Shown here piece by piece: positions 44,436 through 53,351 of a stretch of DNA of 64,000 nt. Positions within the stretch are counted from its first letter, which is position 1; each line of letters starts with the position of its first letter. A program made the translations under genes and the position numbers. Under the pieces are notes generated by a model that worked only from the letters and a program-made list of their open reading frames with translations, searched no databases and had not been told where the DNA came from. This DNA is from Limimaricola sp. G21655-S1 (lineage in GTDB: Bacteria; Pseudomonadota; Alphaproteobacteria; Rhodobacterales; Rhodobacteraceae), in the NCBI RefSeq assembly GCF_027213785.1, contig NZ_JAPWGO010000005.1, positions 1 through 64,000 of the forward strand, read 5' to 3'.

Positions 44436-46658
44436 ATGACGCGCAACCGAGACCTCGAAGAGGGAGATCCAACCACCAGCGAAGTGCTCGCCGGCTTGGT
44501 GGAGCGGGTGACATTTCACAGCGTTGAGAGCGGGTTTTGCGTATTGCGGCTGAAGGCGCGCGGGCATCGCGATCTGGTCACCGCCATCGGTCACGCTGCC
44601 ACTATCTCTGCCGGCGAATGGGTGACGGCTTCCGGGGAATGGATCAACGATCGGACGCACGGTCTGCAGTTTCGGGCGCGCTTCCTGAAAACGTCGGCGC
44701 CTTCGTCTTTGGAGGGTATCGAGAAATACCTCGGCTCCGGCATGGTCCGCGGTATCGGGCCGGTTTACGCCAAGCGCATGGTCAAGCACTTCGGCAAGGA
44801 CGTGTTCGATATCATCGAAGCCGCGCCGGAGCGACTGCGTGAGGTCGCGGGGATCGGTCCGAAACGCGCCGAGAAGATCACCTCTGCCTGGGCCGATCAA
44901 AAGGTGATCCGCGAGATCATGGTTTTCCTACATCAGCACGGGGTCGGAACGGCACGTGCGGTTCGCATCTTCAAGACCTACGGCACCGACGCCGTGCAGG
45001 TGATGAGCGAGAACCCCTACCGCCTTGCACGGGACATCCGCGGCATCGGCTTTCGCACGGCGGACCTGATCGCCGAGAAACTTGGCATCGAGAAGACCGC
45101 CATGATCCGCGTGCGCGCCGGGATCTCCTACGCACTCAGCGAAGCGATGGGCAACGGGCATTGCGGGCTGCCTGTGGCGGATCTGACCGCCTTGGCCGTG
45201 AAACTGCTCGACGTCTCGGCAGACCTCGTGGAGGCGGCGATGAAGCTCGAACTGGCGGACGGCACGGTCATAAACGACAGCGTCGCGGGCGAACCCTGCA
45301 CCTTTCTCAGCGGCCTTTATCACGCGGAGCAGGTGGTTGCAGATCGGATCCAACGGATCGCGGCGGGCGATGTCCCGTGGCCCGAGATCGACGCCGACAG
45401 GGCCCTGCCCTGGATCGAGAGCCAGACAGGGATTTCTCTGGCAGAGAGCCAGACGGACGCCATCCGGTTGGCTCTGCGCTCCAAAGTGCTGATCATCACG
45501 GGCGGTCCGGGTGTCGGGAAGACAACGATCGTGAACTCGATCCTGCGCATTCTGGAAGCAAAGTCCGTCGAGCTCCTGCTTTGTGCCCCGACTGGCCGCG
45601 CTGCCAAGCGCATGACCGAGGCGACCGGAAGGGAAGCCAAGACGATCCACCGTCTTCTCGAGTTCGACCCCCAAGCCTTCGGCTTCAAACGTGATCGGGA
45701 GAACCCGCTCGACTGCGATCTCTTGGTCGTGGACGAGAGCTCGATGGTCGACGTCCTGTTGATGCAGTCCTTGCTCAACGCCGTCCCCGATGGGGCCGCA
45801 TTGCTGATCGTCGGCGACATCGACCAGCTGCCATCCGTCGGCCCCGGACAGGTTCTGGCCGACATCATCGAGTCAGAAGCCATCCCCGTGGTTCGGCTGA
45901 CGGAAGTGTTCCGTCAGGCGGCCGAAAGCCGGATCATCACCAGCGCCCACCTGATCAACCGCGGGCGTATTCCCGACCTCACGAAGCCCGAAGCAGAAAC
46001 CGACTTCTACTTCGTCCCGGCGTCGGATCCAGAGCAAGCCGTGGCCCGGGTCGTGGAGCTTGTCCGCGCGCGGATCCCGCGGCGCTTCGGCCTCAATCCC
46101 ATTCGCGATGTCCAAGTTCTCTGCCCGATGAACCGTGGGGGCGTGGGTGCACGCTCGCTGAACATCGAATTGCAGGCCGCCCTCAATCCCACCGCAGGCA
46201 GCAAGATCGAGCGCTTCGGCTGGACCTTCGCCCCGGGAGACAAGGTCATGCAGATCGAGAACGACTACGACAAGGACGTCTACAATGGCGACATCGGCTA
46301 TGTCGGCAGCGTCGACGTCGATGAGGGCGAGCTCGTGGCAGATTTCGATGGCCGCCCGGTCACCTACGGCTTCGGCGAACTCGACACGCTCGTGCCGGCC
46401 TACGCTGCCACGATCCACAAGAGCCAGGGATCAGAATACCCGGCAGTGGTCATCCCGGTCCTGACCCAACACTATGCCATGCTGCAGCGAAACTTGCTCT
46501 ACACCGGGGTGACCCGGGGCAAGAAGCTGGTGGTTCTCGTGGGACAGCCGAAGGCTGTGGCGATGGCGGTCAAGAACACGTCCGGCCGCAGGCGATGGTC
46601 GAAGCTCGACGAGTGGTTGAGGGGGGCAGCAAGCGGCAGAACGCACGTCGCGCCCTGA
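44436..46658 (+). CDS. recD2: RecD2-type DNA helicase
   Basis: A 740-residue 5'-3' superfamily 1B helicase. It has the long N-terminal region of RecD2 with an OB-like part and helix-hairpin-helix motifs ('LGSGMVRGIGPVYAKRM', 'REVAGIGPKRAEKI'). The motor follows: Walker A 'GGPGVGKTT' at 356-364, Walker B 'LLVVDESSMVD', 'IVGDIDQLPSVGPG' and the C-terminal 'AATIHKSQGSEYPAVV' and 'LLYTGVTRGKKLVVLVG'. RecD2 acts in DNA repair outside RecBCD; no recB or recC is nearby. TTG at 44424 is an alternative start. Confidence 0.93.
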   Translation: MTRNRDLEEGDPTTSEVLAGLVERVTFHSVESGFCVLRLKARGHRDLVTAIGHAATISAGEWVTASGEWINDRTHGLQFRARFLKTSAPSSLEGIEKYLGSGMVRGIGPVYAKRMVKHFGKDVFDIIEAAPERLREVAGIGPKRAEKITSAWADQKVIREIMVFLHQHGVGTARAVRIFKTYGTDAVQVMSENPYRLARDIRGIGFRTADLIAEKLGIEKTAMIRVRAGISYALSEAMGNGHCGLPVADLTALAVKLLDVSADLVEAAMKLELADGTVINDSVAGEPCTFLSGLYHAEQVVADRIQRIAAGDVPWPEIDADRALPWIESQTGISLAESQTDAIRLALRSKVLIITGGPGVGKTTIVNSILRILEAKSVELLLCAPTGRAAKRMTEATGREAKTIHRLLEFDPQAFGFKRDRENPLDCDLLVVDESSMVDVLLMQSLLNAVPDGAALLIVGDIDQLPSVGPGQVLADIIESEAIPVVRLTEVFRQAAESRIITSAHLINRGRIPDLTKPEAETDFYFVPASDPEQAVARVVELVRARIPRRFGLNPIRDVQVLCPMNRGGVGARSLNIELQAALNPTAGSKIERFGWTFAPGDKVMQIENDYDKDVYNGDIGYVGSVDVDEGELVADFDGRPVTYGFGELDTLVPAYAATIHKSQGSEYPAVVIPVLTQHYAMLQRNLLYTGVTRGKKLVVLVGQPKAVAMAVKNTSGRRRWSKLDEWLRGAASGRTHVAP

Positions 46659-46789
46659 GGCTGTTTCAATTCAGATGGCCATTTCTGAGAGCCGCATTGG
46701 TTTTACGGCCGCCGTCGGCACAGGAAGAAACACCATTCAGCCGAGTAGGAGGTCTGCATTTCCTTGGACGGGCTGCGCGAAGCTTGGAG

Positions 46790-47419
46790 TCAGATCAGCC
46801 CGGCCTCGCTGGCCTTGATCGCGGCCTGCGCGCCGGTCGCGGCGTCGAGTTTCAGGCGGGCGTTGCGCAGCCGCTGCTTGATCGCGCCTTCGCTCACCCC
46901 GAAGTCGTGGGCGATTTGCTTGAGCCGCGTGCCCTCCTTGATCGCCTTCAATACCGCGATCTCGGCCCGGGTCAGCTGCAGGTTCGATATCACGCCGCGA
47001 TGCCGATGGGCAATGAAGCGGGCGAGTTGCTCGAGCTCGGCCGCGCTATAGTCGCGGTCATCGCGGTAGAAGAGGCCATAGGAGCGCAGCCCGCTGGACT
47101 CTCGGCATGCGGCAACCGCGCCATGACGCATGCCGTAGTCCGCGCTCAGCCGGGTCATCCCGGCTGGATCGTTCCGGGACAAGTCGCTCCAGCGGATCGC
47201 GCCGCTGTGGTCGAGCGACCAGCGCAACGCGGGATCGGCAAGAAAGAACCGCTCGCGCGCATAGAGCTCCACCCACGAAGCAGGCAACTCGTTTTCCTCG
47301 GCAGCAGGGAAGGCGAAGAGAATGCGCAGGCCGAGATAATACCCCGCCGGGGCCAAGACCTGCAGCGCGTTGGCAGAGAGATCGGACACGCTCACGACTA
47401 CCTTTCGGTTACCTGACAT
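46790..47419 (-). CDS. LuxR-family autoinducer-binding regulator
   Basis: A 209-residue regulator. Residues about 12-135 resemble the autoinducer-binding domain: 'PASWVELYARERFFLADPAL' and 'IRWSDLSRNDPAGMTRLSAD' carry the W/Y/D positions that contact acyl-homoserine lactones. The C-terminal LuxR helix-turn-helix is 'LTRAEIAVLKAIKEGTRLKQ' with 'SEGAIKQRLRNARLKL'. No luxI-type synthase lies in the window, so it would be a solo regulator. It is divergent from an HTH-less relative at 47518. Confidence 0.9.
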   Translation of the reverse strand: MSGNRKVVVSVSDLSANALQVLAPAGYYLGLRILFAFPAAEENELPASWVELYARERFFLADPALRWSLDHSGAIRWSDLSRNDPAGMTRLSADYGMRHGAVAACRESSGLRSYGLFYRDDRDYSAAELEQLARFIAHRHRGVISNLQLTRAEIAVLKAIKEGTRLKQIAHDFGVSEGAIKQRLRNARLKLDAATGAQAAIKASEAGLI

Positions 47420-47517
47420 CGGGATGAACTCCCGTTTAGGAAGATTGCCTTAACAGATTGAACCAACGCGGTTGAGTAGAAATTTTCAAGCTAACGGAGG
47501 TTCATACGAGGAGCGGA

Positions 47518-48009
47518 ATGAAGATAGAGCAGATCGTCATCGAAGGGCTGGCGCGTCTTGGCGATCTGGCGCCTGCGGGTTTCGCGATCGCGTTGCACGT
47601 CCGGTTCCAGGCCCCCAGCTACATGTTCGAGAGCTATCCCCCCTCCTGGCTCGAGACCTATGCACGCGAAGGCTTCCTGCTGCAGGATCCGACCGTTCGG
47701 TCGGCCATGCGGCATCCCGGCACGACGCGATGGTCCGAACTCGCGGCCTTCGACGAAGCGGACGTCCTAGGGCGGGCCCGCGCGCATGGGCTGGTCTATG
47801 GCATCAGCCATTCCATCCACGACCACCCCTCCCTCAGCATGGGGGGTATGGCCCGGTCGGACCGGGAGTTCACGAAGCATGAAATCCGCGAAGCCTGCGC
47901 GATCCTGCAGCGCCTGCACGATGTCACACATCGTCGCGAGACGCTGGGCACCGATGTCAGCGCAACTCTCCACGAGATGGCCATCGTCATGACCGAGAGG
48001 CCTGAGTAA
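47518..48009 (+). CDS. HTH-less LuxR-type autoinducer-binding protein
   Basis: A 163-residue protein consisting only of the ligand-binding domain: 'PPSWLETYAREGFLLQDPTV' and 'TTRWSELAAFDEADVLGRAR' align with the full-length LuxR protein encoded divergently. After residue 135 there is only a short helix; the DNA-binding domain is absent with a normal stop, not a frameshift. GAGGAG lies five bases before the ATG. By analogy with TrlR, a truncated TraR that forms inactive heterodimers, it may antagonise its neighbour. Confidence 0.85.
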   Translation: MKIEQIVIEGLARLGDLAPAGFAIALHVRFQAPSYMFESYPPSWLETYAREGFLLQDPTVRSAMRHPGTTRWSELAAFDEADVLGRARAHGLVYGISHSIHDHPSLSMGGMARSDREFTKHEIREACAILQRLHDVTHRRETLGTDVSATLHEMAIVMTERPE

Positions 48010-48156
48010 GCCGGGTCTCGGTTGTGCGATCTCCCCACTCGCAACCTTGCCCGCTCGTACCTCCTAACCGTAGCACGGTCTTCGCCGTCTCCCTTGATCT
48101 TGATCAATGAAATCGATCAGGCACGCCGCGTCGTAGGGCAAGCTGGAGGGGGCCTC

Positions 48157-48663
48157 TCAGGACAAAGGTCCAGAAGGGAACGGACCGATGAACTCGACGT
48201 CGTAGTCCCGGCAGGCGGTCATGATCGTCTCGTCATCGATGGGGGCGTCGGGGTCGTCGGTCTCGCCGGGTGCCTTGGAGATGGCCCGGTAGAACTCCCC
48301 ATGCCGAGGTGTTGTGAAGAGGAGGTAGTGCGCTGTGTCGCTTTCGACCCGGAAGCCGTGGACCGCGCCGGGAGCGAAATGGGCGAAGGCCCCTGCAGCG
48401 GCCATCCGGCAAGGCGAACGTTCGAGGAAGACAGCCAGCACTCCCTCGATCACATAGAGGGACTCGACGTCGGCGGGATGCCGGTGCAGCGGCACAGTCT
48501 CGCCGCAGCGCGCGGTTTCGTCGATCAAGGCAAAGGCGCCGCCCGTCGTGCCGCCGGTGGCGAGGAAATGGGTGCGTGTTCTGCCGGAGTGCCGCAGTTC
48601 GGCTCGACCAGGCTTGAGGAAGTAGGCGCCGAGGGCTTGGTCCTGATCCACCATCATGGCCAT
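48157..48663 (-). CDS. cupin-domain protein
   Basis: A 168-residue single-domain cupin, quercetin-2,3-dioxygenase-like. The metal-site motifs are 'VPLHRHPADVESLYVIEG' (His-His-Glu) and 'FAPGAVHGFRVES' (His). The start at 48663 has AAGGAG eight bases upstream. The fold can be a dioxygenase, isomerase or sensor; the substrate is unknown. It is a single gene on the minus strand. Confidence 0.85.
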   Translation of the reverse strand: MAMMVDQDQALGAYFLKPGRAELRHSGRTRTHFLATGGTTGGAFALIDETARCGETVPLHRHPADVESLYVIEGVLAVFLERSPCRMAAAGAFAHFAPGAVHGFRVESDTAHYLLFTTPRHGEFYRAISKAPGETDDPDAPIDDETIMTACRDYDVEFIGPFPSGPLS

Positions 48664-48965
48664 GCATGTCGCTCCTTGAATGACCCTTCTGGATGACGGA
48701 CGACCACCCTGCATCGGGTTTCGATCAGAAGGAAATCATAGCACGAGCGGGATGGAGACAATGCTCCGGATGCGACACCTTGCTGTCGGGTGAATGCAGC
48801 GAATGGCAGGTCCATGCTGCCCCAGCTCCTGCCGCCTGCCCAAGCCGAGATCCAAAAAGAGATACAAGGCTCCCTCCTTCACTACAGATAGGTGGCGAGG
48901 GAGTGGGCGGATGCGCGGCATGCTCGGTGTCACATCGTTTGCTCAAGTCCCACACCTAAGACACT
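48664..48965. other. intergenic, cupin promoter region
   Basis: About 300 bases between the divergent cupin and ATPase genes. Short open frames on both strands are not convincing. Confidence 0.35.
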
Positions 48966-49026
48966 TTACGCCACCTTACTCTTGCATTACGTAAGTTACG
49001 CACCCTTTACATAGGCATGCGTAATG
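48966..49026 (+). promoter_or_regulatory. cluster of TTACGY half-sites at the ATPase start
   Basis: TTACGC at 48966, the palindrome TTACGTAA at 48987-48994, TTACGC at 48996 and the inverted GCGTAA at 49019-49024. CATTACG (48985-48991) is also inverted as CGTAATG (49020-49026), which contains the ATG. The arrangement looks like a repressor operator overlapping the translation start. Confidence 0.5.
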
Positions 49027-50151
49027 ACATCTCCCCTACATGTGCCCCGCGTCGAGGATGCCGCCCGCATTGCCTCACTGCTGACCCCTGATCCGCTTAC
49101 CGGCTCGCTGGCCGGTTTGTTTCTCGCAGCGCCGCGGCGAACGGGGAAGACTACCTTCTTGAGATCGGATCTAATCCCGCATCTCGACAGCAAGGGCTAT
49201 GCCGTCATCTATGTCGACCTGTGGTCCGATCGGTCCGCCGATCCGGCCGACCTCATCATCTCTCGGATCAGGGTCGCGCTGGAGCAGCATGACCGCCTGA
49301 TCTCGCGCATGAGAAGGAAGAGCCCCGTCAACCGGGTCGGCGTGCTGGGCTTCTCTGTCGGGCTGAAGGAGAGTGGCCCTTGGTCGGGCACGATCGCCGA
49401 GGCCCTCGAAGATCTGATCAAAGCGACGGACAAGGACCTGGTCGTCATCATCGACGAGGCGCAGCAGGCGGTCGAAACCGATGCCGGGCTCAACGCCATG
49501 TTCGCATTGAAGGCCGCACGGGACGCAATCAACCAAGCACCGGGCGATCGGCACCTTTACCTCCTGATGACCGGTTCGCACCGCGACAAGCTGTCGACCC
49601 TCGTACAGAACCGGCAGGCCCCGTTCTTCGGCGGCATCGTGAGACCCTTTCCGCCGCTTGGATCCTCCTACATTGCCAGCATGGTCGCGCGCGTGAACGA
49701 GTCCCTTGCCGACAGCGCGAAGCTCGCTCCAGAAGATCTCGAAGCGGCTTTCGAGGTCGTCGGGCGGCGACCGGAACTGCTGACCGACTGCCTGCGCGAC
49801 TTGATCTTCGCGCCGGAGGGCGCCGGCCCGGAAGCACTGAGACGCATCGCATCCGAACGCAAGGTGCAGGCCGAGATCGACACGCTTTCCGAGATCGCCT
49901 CCATGACCCCTCTTCAGCAGGGGATCCTGCGGATCATGGCGAAGAAGGGACTGGCATTCCAGCCGTTCTCGGAGGAAACGCGCGAAGCCCTGAAGGATGT
50001 CCATCGCGGTCGAATGCCTGCCGTGACGACGGTCCAGACGGCCCTGTTGGCGCTGCGGGAGAAGGGCTTCGTCTGGCGTCGGGAGTATGGCCAGTACATT
50101 CTCGACAATGCGGACATCGCGGTCGCCCTGGCTCGATCGGACGCTGATTGA
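49024..50151 (+). CDS. orphan AAA/STAND-like P-loop ATPase
   Basis: A 375-residue ATPase. The P-loop 'APRRTGKTTF' is at about 36-45 and Walker B 'LVVIIDEAQQ' around Asp144/Glu145; 'YLLMTGSHRDKLS' gives a sensor-1-like position. The C-terminal 100 residues look like a winged helix ('LSEIASMTPLQQGILRIMAK' and 'TVQTALLALREKGFVWRREY'). The layout resembles archaeal-type ATPases and STAND proteins. No partner gene is adjacent, and an IS3 remnant follows immediately. The biological role is unknown. Confidence 0.8.
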   Translation: MTSPLHVPRVEDAARIASLLTPDPLTGSLAGLFLAAPRRTGKTTFLRSDLIPHLDSKGYAVIYVDLWSDRSADPADLIISRIRVALEQHDRLISRMRRKSPVNRVGVLGFSVGLKESGPWSGTIAEALEDLIKATDKDLVVIIDEAQQAVETDAGLNAMFALKAARDAINQAPGDRHLYLLMTGSHRDKLSTLVQNRQAPFFGGIVRPFPPLGSSYIASMVARVNESLADSAKLAPEDLEAAFEVVGRRPELLTDCLRDLIFAPEGAGPEALRRIASERKVQAEIDTLSEIASMTPLQQGILRIMAKKGLAFQPFSEETREALKDVHRGRMPAVTTVQTALLALREKGFVWRREYGQYILDNADIAVALARSDAD

Positions 50152-50170
50152 GCCCAGACCGTAGCTTGAG

Positions 50171-50380
50171 ACAATCGAGCGGGTTTGGCGCGCCCTAAAA
50201 TACGAGTGCGACTACCTGCACGCCTGGGAGACCGGCTCGGAGGCACGGGCGGAGCTCAGGAACTGGATCGATTTCAACGAGGCCCGGCGAGGGAAGCCCC
50301 AGCGCCGGGTCATTCCACATCGGCTCCACCGGACTCTGATGAACTTCGTCGCGCTGCCGCCGATCTCGTGGACACGATGA
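50171..50380 (+). pseudogene. IS3-family transposase (OrfB) C-terminal remnant
   Basis: The frame reads 'IERVWRALKYECDYLHAWET' then 'ARAELRNWIDFNEARRGKPQ', which is the end of the rve integrase core of IS3 OrfB, including the catalytic-Glu region. Everything upstream of that is missing; the remnant begins 20 bases after the ATPase stop. Confidence 0.8.
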
Positions 50381-50579
50381 TTAGGTCGCGACCGCGGGAC
50401 AGAGCCGCGTCCCTAGCGGACGTCCCTTGGGCATGCTGTGAACTGATGCACTGTCGGTCCAGGGGTTAGGTTTAACGGCTTGAACGCCAGGCCCTGGCGC
50501 ACAAGCCGCTACCAGCGCACCAGACTTCCCGATGGACCATCGGGCAAAGCGTCACCCTTCGATAACGAAGGCTGGCGGG

Positions 50580-50810
50580 TCAACTCCCTCCGCGAAGGCC
50601 ATCCTTCGGGCGGTAGAGAACCCGTCTCAGGCGCCCGACCATGCCTGCGTCGCTCTCGCGCTCTTCGGCCAGCATACGTTCCCTCGCCTCGTAGATCTCG
50701 ACCTCTCGTCGAAGATCGGCCACCGCGGCTTCCGCAATCGCGAGCTTGGCTTTCAGGTCGTCGATGTCGTGGCGGTTCTCCGGTGCCGCCGCCGGACTCC
50801 AATGGATCAT
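50580..50810 (-). CDS. small coiled-coil protein
   Basis: A 76-residue helical, charged protein. Heptad-like stretches 'LKAKLAIAEAAVADLRREVE' and 'RERMLAEERESDAG' are followed by 'MVGRLRRVLYRPKDG'. GGAG precedes the ATG by six bases. A frameshifted second copy lies just upstream at 50941-51130. No family name can be given. Confidence 0.5.
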   Translation of the reverse strand: MIHWSPAAAPENRHDIDDLKAKLAIAEAAVADLRREVEIYEARERMLAEERESDAGMVGRLRRVLYRPKDGLRGGS

Positions 50811-50940
50811 CTCGGTCTCCAGCCGCCTCTCGGGCGGTTGCCGAGCGCTGGGTCATTCCGATGCCCGGCATCGAAAAACCAACCGCCGAGAGCGCGTTTC
50901 GATCCCGCCTGCCTGCTGAAATTCAGGTGGTCGCGCATCA

Positions 50941-51130
50941 GCCTCGGCGATGCAGAATGCGTTTGAGCCGCGCCACGCGCCCGGCTTTGCCGTCCCGCGC
51001 TTTCGCTTCGACCTCCGCCGCCCTCCGCGCCTCGAAGATCTTGGTTTTGCGATACACATCCGCCGGGGCGGCCTCGTCGATGCGAAGCCTTCCTGTGAGC
51101 ATCGGCGATGTCGTTCCGGTTCTCGACCAC
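50941..51130 (-). pseudogene. frameshifted tandem copy of the coiled-coil gene
   Basis: 'ENRNDIADAHRKA' in one frame and 'LRIDEAAPADVYRKTKIFEA' then 'GRVARLKRILHRR' in another match 'ENRHDIDDLKAKL', 'LAIAEAAVADLRREVEIYEA' and 'GRLRRVLYRPKDG' of the gene at 50580. One frameshift separates the two parts. Confidence 0.6.
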
Positions 51131-51516
51131 CGGGGCCGACCCGGTTCGCTATGCCCTCCCCCCTTCAAATACCGGGCCTGTCGACAGCCACAAGCGCAGT
51201 GCAGAGCGCCAGCAAAGCCGCTCCCCAGGCACCCCCAGATCGATATCTGACTCCGATCTGCGAGCGCCTCAACGCCACGCCCCGGAAATGCCGGGGCTGC
51301 CGAACATCGGCCAAAGTCTTCCAGGGAACCTGATGGAGGCGATGCAGTCAGGCGCATAGGATGTGCCGTGGAAATTGCGCTTCGGCGCGAACTTGCAGAG
51401 CCGGGCGAGGTCTTGGCGCCGCGTGAAGCCTCCTCCCCGACATCCCGTTCTCCTTTCAAAGCTGACATGGCGCACCATCTTGAGAAACCAGCCACCAAGG
51501 AAGTCGGGAACGAATT
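51131..51516. other. intergenic, no gene seen
   Basis: About 390 bases between the coiled-coil copy and the DUF2934 gene. It may contain the DUF2934 promoter; no EcfG-like site is found here. Confidence 0.35.
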
Positions 51517-51867
51517 ATGCCGAGCAACCGCGACGAGAAGATCCGCCAGCGCGCCTACGAGCTCTGGGAGCGCGACGGCGCCCAACATGGCCGCGATCAG
51601 GATTACTGGCACGAAGCTGTCGAACAGATCGACGCTGAGGAGCGTGCGGAGAAGACCCCAAAGAGCGCCCCTGCCCGCAAGCGCAAAGCGGCCAAGGCGC
51701 AGGCCGTCGAGAGCGACAAGTCCGACCGAGGATCCGCGCATGCCGACGACGCGTCGGCTGGCGTGGCACCGAAGAAACGCGGGCGCCCTCGCAAAACCGA
51801 CGCGGGAGGGAGCATGACCGCTCCGGCCAGGCGCCCAACTCAGGCATCGAAGGCAGGCAAGGAATAG
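51517..51867 (+). CDS. DUF2934 protein with AT-hook-like tail
   Basis: A 116-residue protein. The first 45 residues are the DUF2934 domain ('RDEKIRQRAYELWERDG' and 'DYWHEAVEQI'). The rest is a Lys/Ala-rich linker ending in 'APKKRGRPRKTD', which matches the AT-hook core GRP and predicts minor-groove DNA binding. AAGGAAG lies upstream of the ATG. DUF2934 proteins are common in soil alphaproteobacteria and of unknown function. Confidence 0.85.
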   Translation: MPSNRDEKIRQRAYELWERDGAQHGRDQDYWHEAVEQIDAEERAEKTPKSAPARKRKAAKAQAVESDKSDRGSAHADDASAGVAPKKRGRPRKTDAGGSMTAPARRPTQASKAGKE

Positions 51868-51871
51868 CCCC

Positions 51872-52624
51872 TCAAGCCGTGCTCCAGCTGAAGCATCCCG
51901 CGGGCACGCCAGAGCCGCTGACCAGCATCGCACCGCGCCGGTAGAACCCCCAGCGGTTCTCCGGCGCGACGTCGAGGATCACCACGCCCATCGCCGAATC
52001 GGCCCAGACCAGTTGTGCCCCCAACTCGTCGATCGCCTTGCGCACGGAAAGCGCCTCTACGCCGGGTCGAAACACGACGGCCGTCAGCGGCTGGTCCGGC
52101 GGCGGCCGCATCGACCAGACGCCGGCGCCGGCCGTCATCACGGTCAGGGCGAGCATGGCCGCCACCGAGCGTCCACTGCCCGGGCCGCCCCGCTTCATCA
52201 CGGCCCAGCCCGCCGCCATGGGCACCAGACCGAAGACGAAGAACCATATCAGGTCCCAGAGCATGGGGTTCGGGCTGTCGAGCTTGATGCGATGGATTCC
52301 CAGCACCCAGTGCGACAGCACGCTGTCGAGCACATGCCAGCCACCGAAGCCGATGAGCATCGCGCCGATCAGCTGGGCGCCGGGAACGCCGCTTCCACAC
52401 CGGTGGGCACGCCAGAGGCCCCAGAGAGCCACGGCGGCGAGCACATACATCAGGACGTGGAAATAGCCATCCCAGAGGATCTGCAGGCGCATGTCGTCGA
52501 TGCCCGGCACGAGGCTTAGCAGGTGATGCCATTGCAGGATCTGGTGCAACAGGATGCCATCGAAGAAGCCTCCCAAAGCCAGCCCGAGCAGACTTCCGTA
52601 TCCGATCCAGTGCTTCGATGACAT
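51872..52624 (-). CDS. DUF2243 membrane protein
   Basis: A 250-residue protein. Four membrane helices in the first 160 residues carry the family pattern 'GGFFDGILLHQILQWHHLLS', with histidines that could bind metal or heme, and 'GGWHVLDSVLSHWVLGIHRI'. Unusually, a soluble C-terminal part (about 175-250) follows the DUF2243 core. The start at 52624 has GGAGG nine bases upstream and an EcfG-type promoter 30 bases upstream. It converges with the DUF2934 gene. Confidence 0.85.
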   Translation of the reverse strand: MSSKHWIGYGSLLGLALGGFFDGILLHQILQWHHLLSLVPGIDDMRLQILWDGYFHVLMYVLAAVALWGLWRAHRCGSGVPGAQLIGAMLIGFGGWHVLDSVLSHWVLGIHRIKLDSPNPMLWDLIWFFVFGLVPMAAGWAVMKRGGPGSGRSVAAMLALTVMTAGAGVWSMRPPPDQPLTAVVFRPGVEALSVRKAIDELGAQLVWADSAMGVVILDVAPENRWGFYRRGAMLVSGSGVPAGCFSWSTA

Positions 52625-52653
52625 GCGCGGCCTCCCTCCTCTTATGGCGGGAT

Positions 52654-52678
52654 AACCGGGCCTCACAGGGCCAGTTCC
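52654..52678 (-). promoter_or_regulatory. EcfG-type promoter for the DUF2243 gene
   Basis: Minus strand: GGAAC, 16 bases, GGTT, with the -10 element 30 bases before the ATG. Confidence 0.6.
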
Positions 52679-52783
52679 GTGCGTGGCGAGATCGCCACAT
52701 ATAAGGCGATACTGCGGCGGCGCCCCATTCTGGCCCTATTCCGGCGCTTGGAACGAGGGTGTTCGCACCGAGGTTTCCGTCCA

Positions 52784-53104
52784 ATGATCGCACCCGTTTC
52801 CGGTCGCCAGAGCTTCTACATGCAGTTGATCGAGCTTCGCCAACTGTTGAACCAGGAGCGGGTCGAACGACTGCGCGAAGAACGGCTTGAGCAGCTGCGC
52901 GCCGACGCGACACGGCGGCTCAAGGCAGAGGAGGCAGGGTCGCAGGGAACGAAGCGGAAAGTGGTGGCACCTGACGCGGTGCATGGCACCGAGTGGGCAT
53001 GGGGCGGCCCCCAAATTCTCTCCAGCCTGGGCCGGGTCGAGGCAGCATCGCGTGCGACCGCCGCGCAAGTCTACGCGCGTAATGCCCGGCAGGCCGCGCA
53101 CTGA
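52784..53104 (+). CDS. hypothetical coiled-coil protein
   Basis: A 106-residue frame. 'QLIELRQLLNQERVERLREE' and the following residues form a strongly charged amphipathic helix, probably a coiled coil; the C-terminal half is unstructured. A longer frame starts at 52679 but overlaps the DUF2243 promoter. No family is recognised. Confidence 0.35.
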   Translation: MIAPVSGRQSFYMQLIELRQLLNQERVERLREERLEQLRADATRRLKAEEAGSQGTKRKVVAPDAVHGTEWAWGGPQILSSLGRVEAASRATAAQVYARNARQAAH

Positions 53105-53159
53105 GCTGTCGACGGCGGGATAAAAACCGGTCACGCGGCGACGTGCTAGGTAACGATAG

Positions 53160-53339
53160 CCGCTCGGCTACTCTCGCGCCTATGTCCGGGCGGTGCGGGC
53201 GGACCGGAAATCCGCCTTGGTCGCAACCGTCGACGGGCTTGTCGGAGCGCTCGATCTCGACCGGACCGGGCGGGTGAAGCTGCACCAGGCCGCCGACTTG
53301 GGGGTGGGTTTCAAACTCGACCTGCCCGACGATTTCTGA
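53160..53339 (+). pseudogene. 3' remnant of an unrecognised gene before cutA
   Basis: The frame 'LGYSRAYVRAVRADRKSALV' then 'LVGALDLDRTGRVKLHQAAD' ends in TGA 12 bases before cutA and has good coding character. It has no proper start: a stop lies just upstream and only an internal GTG is available. It looks like the C-terminal end of a truncated gene that once preceded cutA in an operon. Confidence 0.4.
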
Positions 53340-53351
53340 GACGCTTCGAGC

